NCBI GenBank assembly: GCA_016281255.1
Contig: JAEEIG010000170.1
Span: 1 to 53,950, forward strand
Source: Bacteroidales bacterium
Lineage (GTDB): Bacteria; Bacteroidota; Bacteroidia; Bacteroidales; WCHB1-69
DNA: 53,950 nucleotides
Direction: 5' to 3'
Shown here in pieces: positions 47,494 through 53,950 of this stretch; positions within the stretch are counted from its first letter, which is position 1, and each line of letters opens with the position of its first letter. A model generated the notes under the pieces. The model did no database searches. It saw only the letters and a program-made list of their open reading frames with translations, and was not told where the DNA came from. Both the position numbers and the translations under genes were made by a program.

Positions 47494-48554
47494 TGATCCA
47501 CTTCAACGAATTCGGGTGAATTGCGATAATAGTCAAAATTCAGGCGACGGGTGCGCGCGCTCTTCACCAACGTGTCCTCGTTGTGCCCGAAGGTGTAATC
47601 CATCATCAAATCGACGTAGGAATAGTTTCTCGAAGCCATCAAGCCGTAGGCCGACTCGTTCTCGGAGACAAAGTTGGTGTATTCCTGGTTGTTTTGCACT
47701 ATGCTGCTGTTCGGCGTGGCCACCTCTCTGTAAGTCAAATAGTTTTTATCACCAGCCCAAACCGTCAGGCGCATGCAGTAATAAGGCTGGTTGTCCACGG
47801 CATCGATATAGCGCGTCACGGCGGGATTGGTCTCGATACGCTGGACGAAAGTATTGAAAAACGACTCGGGCGTAAACCCTGAATAGACGACATCGCTGCC
47901 GGATGAAGCCCGGATATAGTCGCCATTAAGCTTGCGGGTCAGCTGCTTGTGTTCGATCTCTCCGGTGCTGTTGTTCACCTCTATGTAATAGAAAGTGAGG
48001 AAGACATCATACATGGCGGCATTCTCCGCAGAATAAAACTGGATTTTGTAAGGCTGGTTGAGGTTCATGTTCCATGAAACTTTCGGACGGGTGATGGTGA
48101 AGTTATGCACCATCAGGGTTTCGGCATACACCTCCTCGCCCGTGCTGTTCCGGCGGATCACCAGACGATAGGTACAGTCGTCAAAGAGCTGCCATTGGGA
48201 ATAATAAAGCAGCTGCTTGGGGCTGGGGAAATAGCCCTCATCCTTCAGCACGGCAGTGGTGGTGTCGAGCACCGCACTGCGCGTGAGCTGTCCGTTGCGA
48301 TACTCTTCCAGCCGCACCTCGATGGAATCCACAGGATAATAGACATTATCCCACTCGCCAGCGGCCTCAAGGGAATTCCCGTCAGTCAGAAAGCCGTGAT
48401 AGACCTTGAAATAATGGATCTGGTCTTGGATATTCACTATGCCGTAAGAGACGGTGATATCCTTGTAATCGGCAGTCAAATCCAAAGGTTTGCACTGATG
48501 GAACAAGATGGCCGCGACCGCTGCCAGGAGAACGGGGATCAATGTTTTTTTCAT
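47490..48554 (-). CDS. uncharacterised lipoprotein
   Basis: 354 aa; MKKTLIPVLLAAVAAILFHQC lipobox. Confidence 0.65.
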   Translation of the reverse strand: MKKTLIPVLLAAVAAILFHQCKPLDLTADYKDITVSYGIVNIQDQIHYFKVYHGFLTDGNSLEAAGEWDNVYYPVDSIEVRLEEYRNGQLTRSAVLDTTTAVLKDEGYFPSPKQLLYYSQWQLFDDCTYRLVIRRNSTGEEVYAETLMVHNFTITRPKVSWNMNLNQPYKIQFYSAENAAMYDVFLTFYYIEVNNSTGEIEHKQLTRKLNGDYIRASSGSDVVYSGFTPESFFNTFVQRIETNPAVTRYIDAVDNQPYYCMRLTVWAGDKNYLTYREVATPNSSIVQNNQEYTNFVSENESAYGLMASRNYSYVDLMMDYTFGHNEDTLVKSARTRRLNFDYYRNSPEFVEVDQ

Positions 48555-48556
48555 AA

Positions 48557-49357
48557 TCAGTTGTTATAATCGGGGATTTCACGCAACCATTTCGTGCCCA
48601 TTCTCTGGCCGTATTTGTTGACGCGGGTGTTCAAGTAAAATTTTTCGTTGATAAAGTAAACCAACCGGGCGGAAATCATGTGGTTGTAGTACTTGTGGGT
48701 TTCGATGAGGGAGGAGCCGTCGTTACGCAGGTACTCGAACTGCGTAACGCGGATGGGAACGAGCGAGTATTCATAGCGGAAATTGAGATTCAAGTTCTTA
48801 TAGAGACGGATATTGACATCGGCGATAATCGACCAGTCGTTTTTCTTGTATGTGCCGCTCCTGACATTGGTGGTGCGCAGGTAGCCGTTGTAGATTTCCT
48901 TGGCGCGGACGAGCCGGCTCCATGCGAAGCCCAACGCGAAAGAGCATCCGGAATAGGGCTCCTCATAGCGCATCATCACCGGAATCTGCACATAGTCGAG
49001 GGAGATGTTGCATTTGACGGTGGAGTCGATCGGCACAGACCAATCCACATCCTGGAACATCGACTCGCCGTAGTTACTGGTAAGGAAATAACCAGGCTGG
49101 CAAGTTTTTTTGGCGCCCTTCATTGAATAGAGCAATTCAACAGAGACCTGCCACGTCTGCTTCGGGTTGACGGGGAGCGTCAGTCCCAAACCGCCGTTGA
49201 AGCCGACTTTATAGAAACCGTGCACGTCATCGCCTTCTATCTGGGCGAAGTTACAGCCTGCGACGACCGAGCCGATAAACCGCTGGGCATCAACATGCTG
49301 CACAGCAAAGATGCAGACTGCCACTCCTAAGAGAATCCGTAAAACAATATTTTTCAT
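48557..49357 (-). CDS. PorT-like outer-membrane beta-barrel protein
   Basis: Start at MKNIVLRILLGVAVCIFAVQHVDAQ; GSVVAGCNFAQIEGDDVHGFYKVGFNGGLGLTLPV. Confidence 0.65.
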   Translation of the reverse strand: MKNIVLRILLGVAVCIFAVQHVDAQRFIGSVVAGCNFAQIEGDDVHGFYKVGFNGGLGLTLPVNPKQTWQVSVELLYSMKGAKKTCQPGYFLTSNYGESMFQDVDWSVPIDSTVKCNISLDYVQIPVMMRYEEPYSGCSFALGFAWSRLVRAKEIYNGYLRTTNVRSGTYKKNDWSIIADVNIRLYKNLNLNFRYEYSLVPIRVTQFEYLRNDGSSLIETHKYYNHMISARLVYFINEKFYLNTRVNKYGQRMGTKWLREIPDYNN

Positions 49358-49411
49358 CGTTCCAATTATTTTTGCGCCGCGAAGATACAAAAATGTTTCA
49401 AAACGCAACGG

Positions 49412-50752
49412 TTATCTTCTTCCACGAGCTTTCATCGCGCGAATCATGCCTTTGGTTTTGCCGGACCCGTTGTTCACGGCCTTCATCACCTTGCGGATGT
49501 CGTCGAACTGTTTGATGAGGCGGTTCACATCCTGGATGTCACGGCCGGAGCCGCGCGCGATGCGTTTGCGGCGAGAGCCGTTGATAATGTCGGGATTGGC
49601 ACGCTCTTCGGGGGTCATCGACTGGATCATCACCTCCACACTCTTGAAAACGTCGTCGTCGATGTCCATATTGCGCACGAGTTTGCCCATACCGGGAATC
49701 ATGCCCATCAGATCCTTCACGTTGCCCATCTTTTTGATTTGCTGGATCTGCTGGTTGAAATCGTTGAAGTCGAACTGGTTCTTCGCCAGCTTCTTGGAGA
49801 GTTTGGCGGCCTCCTCGTCGTCGAACTGCTCTTGCGCACGCTCCACGAAGGAACGGATGTCGCCCATGCCGAGAATACGCTCCGCCATGCGGTCGGGATG
49901 GAACACGTCGAGAGCTTCCATCTTCTCGCCCATACCGACGAACTTGATCGGCTTCTCGGTGACCTTGCGGATGGTGAGCGCGGCACCGCCACGGGTGTCG
50001 CCATCCAACTTGGTGAGGATCACACCGTCGAAGTTGAGCTTGTCGTTGAACGCTTTGGCGGTATTCACGGCATCCTGACCGGTCATGGCATCCACCACGA
50101 AGAGGATTTCCTGCGGGTTGACCGCCTCCTTGATGTTGCCGATCTCGTTCATCATCTCCTCATCGACGGCCAGACGGCCGGCGGTATCGATAATGACCAC
50201 GTCATAGCCGTAGTCCTTGGCATGGCGCACCGCGTTCTTGGCGATCTCCACCGGTTTCTTGTTCTCGGGTTCGGAATAGACCTCCACGCCGATTTGCTGG
50301 CCGAGCACCTGCAACTGGTCGATAGCAGCAGGACGATAAACGTCGCAGGCCGCCAACAACGGTTTTTTGCCGCGCTTGGTTTTCAGGAGGTTGGCGAGTT
50401 TCGCACTGTGGGTGGTCTTACCGGAGCCCTGCAGACCGGCCATCAGGATGATGGCGGGAGAACCCTTGATGTTGATGTCCACCGCTTGGCTGCCCATGAG
50501 GGCGATCAACTCGTCGTAGGTGATCTTCACCATCAACTGGTTGGGCGACACGGCGTTGATGACATTCATGCCGATGGCCTTCTCCTTCACGCTGTTGGTA
50601 AACTCCTTGGCGATATTATAGCTCACGTCGGCGTCAATCAACGCCTTGCGGATCTCTTTGGTGGTTTCGGCCACGTTGATCTCGGTGATCTTGCCCTGGC
50701 CTTTCAGTATCTTAAACGAACGTTCTAACCTATCTGATAAGCTTTCAAACAT
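49412..50752 (-). CDS. ffh: signal recognition particle protein
   Basis: 446 aa; GLQGSGKTTHSAKLANLL, DTAGRLAVDEEMM, TKLDGDTRGGAAL, GSGRDIQDVNRLIKQF. Confidence 0.96.
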   Translation of the reverse strand: MFESLSDRLERSFKILKGQGKITEINVAETTKEIRKALIDADVSYNIAKEFTNSVKEKAIGMNVINAVSPNQLMVKITYDELIALMGSQAVDINIKGSPAIILMAGLQGSGKTTHSAKLANLLKTKRGKKPLLAACDVYRPAAIDQLQVLGQQIGVEVYSEPENKKPVEIAKNAVRHAKDYGYDVVIIDTAGRLAVDEEMMNEIGNIKEAVNPQEILFVVDAMTGQDAVNTAKAFNDKLNFDGVILTKLDGDTRGGAALTIRKVTEKPIKFVGMGEKMEALDVFHPDRMAERILGMGDIRSFVERAQEQFDDEEAAKLSKKLAKNQFDFNDFNQQIQQIKKMGNVKDLMGMIPGMGKLVRNMDIDDDVFKSVEVMIQSMTPEERANPDIINGSRRKRIARGSGRDIQDVNRLIKQFDDIRKVMKAVNNGSGKTKGMIRAMKARGRR

Positions 50753-50828
50753 ATTTCAAAATTTCAAATTTCTAAGAAAAAGTAACTGCGCACAATTGCG
50801 GCCGCGAAAATACAATTTTTTTAGTTAG

Positions 50829-50849
50829 AAGTCGGTCGTCAATCGTCAG
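50829..50849. repeat. degenerate heptamer array AAGTCGG TCGTCAA TCGTCAG
   Basis: Read directly; upstream of predicted ffh -7 box (minus TATTTTCG, 50805-50812). Confidence 0.45.
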
Positions 50850-50914
50850 AAGTTTTAGAAACTCCATACCTATCGACCCTATAATGCCCTACTCCCCTCA
50901 TTATCAACCATCCA

Positions 50915-51712
50915 TTACCAGACCGATTCCCAATCTTCCGCCTCCCTCACGGACTTATCCCGCTGGAACTCCAACAGTTTCGCATATTTCAGAAAGCTGT
51001 TGTGGGCGACAGCACGGGAGAGCACATAGCCGTCGAGACCGCCGAGAATGCCGCCCCGGAAGAAGTAGTTGCTGACGAACGCCGCCAGTCCGTGCAGGAA
51101 TGGCGAGAAGGCGTTGGCCTTTTTCCCTTGCAGATAGAGGATTTTCGCGCCGCGGGAACTGTAGTTGCGCTCGGGCTTCGCAAACAGACTGTCGTAGTTC
51201 TTGTAACGGTAATGGATAATGTCGGCCTTGAGCCGTTGCGTGTTCTTCTCGGGCACGAACGCGTGCTGCTTTCGGTCGAGGAAGCGCAGCTTGTCCTTGC
51301 GATAGAGCCGCACGAGCCAGTCGGGGTACCAGTTGCAGGCCTTCACCCACCGGTCTCCGATGTAGTTGCGCCGACGGATAGCAAAACCGTCGTATGGAGT
51401 ATGCTCCAAATCAAGCTGTTGGATGGCCGCCACGAGCTCGTCAGTGAGCCGCTCGTCGGCATCGAGACTGAGCACCCAATCGTTCTTGGCGTGCTCCAAT
51501 GGCAGGTTCTTCTGCGGGCCGTCGCCGATGTAAGGGTGCACGAAGACGCGCGCGCCGGCTTTTTCCGCTAACGCCACGGTGTCATCCTTGCTGCAGGAGT
51601 CGGTGACGATGACCTCGTCGCACACGCGCTGCAACGAGCGGATGCAGGCTTCGATGTTTTTCGATTCGTTAAGGGTGGTGATGATGCCGGTGATCTCCAT
51701 TTCAAACTGCAC
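50915..51712 (-). CDS. glycosyltransferase family 2 (LPS core type)
   Basis: MEITGIITTLNESKNIEACIRSLQRVCDEVIVTDSCSKDDTV, VLSLDADERLTDEL. Confidence 0.93.
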   Translation of the reverse strand: MQFEMEITGIITTLNESKNIEACIRSLQRVCDEVIVTDSCSKDDTVALAEKAGARVFVHPYIGDGPQKNLPLEHAKNDWVLSLDADERLTDELVAAIQQLDLEHTPYDGFAIRRRNYIGDRWVKACNWYPDWLVRLYRKDKLRFLDRKQHAFVPEKNTQRLKADIIHYRYKNYDSLFAKPERNYSSRGAKILYLQGKKANAFSPFLHGLAAFVSNYFFRGGILGGLDGYVLSRAVAHNSFLKYAKLLEFQRDKSVREAEDWESVW

Positions 51713-51726
51713 TTGGGTTTCCGCGG

Positions 51727-51734
51727 CAAAAATA
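51727..51734 (-). promoter_or_regulatory. predicted -7 box of the GT2 gene
   Basis: Minus TATTTTTG. Confidence 0.5.
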
Positions 51735-51746
51735 CAAAAAATTAGT

Positions 51747-51781
51747 TTCAGGATTCAGGATTCAAGATTCAGGATTCAGGA
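51747..51781. repeat. heptamer tandem array, 5 units
   Basis: TTCAGGA TTCAGGA TTCAAGA TTCAGGA TTCAGGA. Confidence 0.95.
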
Positions 51782-51901
51782 CAGGGCTTTCGCATCCATG
51801 TTTTTATTTGGGCGAGCCGGCGCGGCGGGAGCCGATGCGATGTGGCCGAAACCGCGTCTCTCAGGTGTTTGGGCAAGTTGGTACGCAAGCCCTATAACTC
51901 C

Positions 51902-51936
51902 ATTCACTATTCACTATTCACTATTCACTATTCACT
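51902..51936. repeat. heptamer tandem array, 5 perfect units
   Basis: ATTCACT x5. Confidence 0.97.
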
Positions 51937-51944
51937 AAAAATCG

Positions 51945-51952
51945 TATTTTTG
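51945..51952 (+). promoter_or_regulatory. predicted -7 box of the small lipoprotein gene
   Basis: TATTTTTG, 24 nt before the start codon. Confidence 0.5.
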
Positions 51953-51976
51953 CCGCTTGATAAAATCATCCTAAAT

Positions 51977-52291
51977 ATGAAAAAAATCATTGCCTCCGCC
52001 TTTGTCGTGACCATTCTCGCCCTCTTTGCGGCGGGCTGCACCAACTATGTAAATTGTACCTGCGCCTACGATCTCGAGAACGAAGTGGTAGATTCCGTGC
52101 TGTGGAACGCGGCTGGACAACCCATCTACCTCAAGTCTGACCCCATTCTCCCACAGGAGAAAACCTATATCCGTGACACAGTCTCCGCCACAGGAGACTG
52201 CTCTTCATTAAACTATTACGATCCTATCGGCACCGAATATCCGAATGTCGGTCTCCGGCTTCACGCCATCGTGAACTGCTGGGAGAAGTAA
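51977..52291 (+). CDS. small lipoprotein
   Basis: MKKIIASAFVVTILALFAAGCTNYVNCTCAYDLENEVVDSV; lipobox AAGC; 104 aa. Confidence 0.7.
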   Translation: MKKIIASAFVVTILALFAAGCTNYVNCTCAYDLENEVVDSVLWNAAGQPIYLKSDPILPQEKTYIRDTVSATGDCSSLNYYDPIGTEYPNVGLRLHAIVNCWEK

Positions 52292-52472
52292 CGCCAATCC
52301 CGCCACTTCGATCTGGTGACTGGTTCGCGTTACTGTTTGTCGATTTTCTGCGAAATTTATTAAATTATTTTAATTAATTTCAAATCAATTAGTTAAAATA
52401 ATTTTATAACACATTGTTATTCAAGACAAAACAAAAAATTTCAAAACCCTTGACAAAGCTGTTTTTTCATTG

Positions 52473-52480
52473 TATATTTG
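52473..52480 (+). promoter_or_regulatory. predicted -7 box of the next gene
   Basis: TATATTTG. Confidence 0.45.
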
Positions 52481-52506
52481 CCGTACAATTTTTAACCTTT
52501 GAAAGT

Positions 52507-53397
52507 ATGGAAAATATTACACAAACAGCCGTCCCGGAATGGGACACCTTGATTAAAACCGCACAAGACACCAACCTGGTGGTCAAGGAGACGAATCAAT
52601 TAACCCGAATGCTCCGCGAAGAGCAACGCAAAGAATTCACTGCGATGAAAGAGGACCAGCGACAGCAGAAGGATGACTTCCGGAAAGAGATGAATGACAT
52701 AACAGAAGCGCAGGAGAGTAGAATCCAGAGACTTCGCGATTATGACCAATTCCTTACTCGTTGGAGGGAAGATTCCCGCCGTGACATGGCAGAACATCGA
52801 GAACGGATGAAAGAGATAGACAAGCGGTTGGACAGAATCAGCAAGATGCAGGTAGAGGATAGAATGCAACAACAGGAGAATGGCAGATTGCAAAAGGAAA
52901 CGGAAAGGCTGCAAAAGGAAACTTTCGCCCAGATGAAGGAGACCGACAAGAAAATCAAAGAATTGGCCACACGGTTTTCAACCACTACTGGCAACATTAT
53001 TGAGGGGCTGATGAGTTCTTCAGCCACCGAAATGTTCCAAAGAGCCGGCTACGACATGCACAGCAAAGCCAAAAACGTGTCCCGGAAGTCCAAGAACCCC
53101 AACGAAGGCATGGAGGTTGACGTGATCCTGCACAATGACACCTCCGCAATCGCCATTGAGGTCAAAGCAAGTTGCGGGAAAGGCGACATCGACCGTTTCC
53201 TGCACCAGATGGAAAAGTTTAAAAGATTATTCCCTCTTTATGCGGACAAAGAGGTATTGGTGGCCATCGCCGCCATCAACTATGAAAACGATGCTGACAA
53301 CTACGCACACAGGTGCGGCCTCATTGTGGTACGCACCGACAGTTACAACTTTTTCAGCGTTGACCCTTGCGAAAAGGGGAAATTACTGAGATTCTGA
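52507..53397 (+). CDS. coiled-coil protein with C-terminal PD-(D/E)XK nuclease-like domain (DUF3782-like)
   Basis: Start MENITQTAVPEWDTLIKT; long charged helix; C-terminal GMEVDVILHNDTSAIAIEVKASCGKGDIDRFLHQMEKF. Confidence 0.72.
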   Translation: MENITQTAVPEWDTLIKTAQDTNLVVKETNQLTRMLREEQRKEFTAMKEDQRQQKDDFRKEMNDITEAQESRIQRLRDYDQFLTRWREDSRRDMAEHRERMKEIDKRLDRISKMQVEDRMQQQENGRLQKETERLQKETFAQMKETDKKIKELATRFSTTTGNIIEGLMSSSATEMFQRAGYDMHSKAKNVSRKSKNPNEGMEVDVILHNDTSAIAIEVKASCGKGDIDRFLHQMEKFKRLFPLYADKEVLVAIAAINYENDADNYAHRCGLIVVRTDSYNFFSVDPCEKGKLLRF

Positions 53398-53400
53398 GCC

Positions 53401-53950
53401 TTAGAAGAACTGGGCAATCTCCTCCAATGGACGGTGTGTGGGCTGTCTCGGCTCGCCGGCCCTGTAACCTAAGGAGATGACTGCCATGACGGCTTCGTTT
53501 TCGGGGATATTGAAAAGTTCCCGCAGCTTTTCGGAGTCACGCATGCCCATGATGAGAGTGTCGAAACCCTTGGCTCGAGCCACAAGGATGAAATAAGCAT
53601 TGCTCAGACCGTTGTCGTAGGCGCCCCAGCCATCACCCACCTCGTTGGTCTGGTTGCCGTTGAAGAAGCCCGACTTGCCCTTCTCGTAGGTGGAGACGAT
53701 CAATACGGGGGCTCCGGCGATGTTCTGCTTGTTGCGCTCGCCTACCAATTCCTGCACGGCCGCCACCTTTTCAGGGCTCATGGCCACATAGTATTTCGAG
53801 GGTTGTTGGTTTGCCCAATAGGGTGCCTCTTGCGTGGCGATGAGTAGCTCGCGCACCTCAGCCTCGCTGATGGTCTTGGTGGAGTCGTAGTGACGCACAC
53901 TCCTGCGGTTTTTCAGCACCTCCTCGAAAGAAACAGCAGCGCAGGTCTCT
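53401..53950 (-). CDS. nitroreductase family protein, 5' end outside the window
   Basis: Open to the window edge (ETCAAVSFEEVLKNRRSVRHYDSTKTISEAEVRELL); WANQQPSKYYVAM, AVISLGYRAGEPRQPTHRPLEEI. Confidence 0.9.
   Translation of the reverse strand, partial: ETCAAVSFEEVLKNRRSVRHYDSTKTISEAEVRELLIATQEAPYWANQQPSKYYVAMSPEKVAAVQELVGERNKQNIAGAPVLIVSTYEKGKSGFFNGNQTNEVGDGWGAYDNGLSNAYFILVARAKGFDTLIMGMRDSEKLRELFNIPENEAVMAVISLGYRAGEPRQPTHRPLEEIAQFF

Noticed and set aside
52507-53397. Anti-phage defence system built on the nuclease-like gene
   Set aside because: Neighbours are a small lipoprotein and a nitroreductase; no cluster evidence.

Overview
The window is a Bacteroidetes (Bacteroidales-like) chromosome segment. 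Support comes from T9SS genes, T9SS C-terminal sorting domains, TAnnTTTG-type promoters and a bacterial RNase P RNA at the left edge. Housekeeping genes include rnpB, dnaN, tnaA, recQ, priA, ffh and udp. A complete porP-K-L-M-N type IX secretion operon lies on the minus strand, next to a large uncharacterised outer-membrane protein gene. Other blocks are an ECF sigma factor module, crotonase/hydroxybutyryl-CoA dehydrogenase genes, surface polysaccharide genes and two multidomain fibronectin/cleaved-adhesin surface proteins. The most unusual material is (i) a visibly AT-richer accessory block between hbd and priA (about 21.2-33.8 kb) holding a WG-repeat gene, a giant adhesin split from its secretion domain by one in-frame TAG, an internally deleted IS4-like element and a membrane LytTR regulator with an extra C-terminal winged helix; and (ii) several unrelated 7-8 bp tandem arrays in intergenic DNA, at least two of them 5 x 7 bp and placed directly upstream of predicted -7 promoter boxes. 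One such array could lie inside an undescribed plus-strand small RNA bounded by a palindromic promoter and a hairpin terminator. All product names come from reading the translations by eye; no database search was run.
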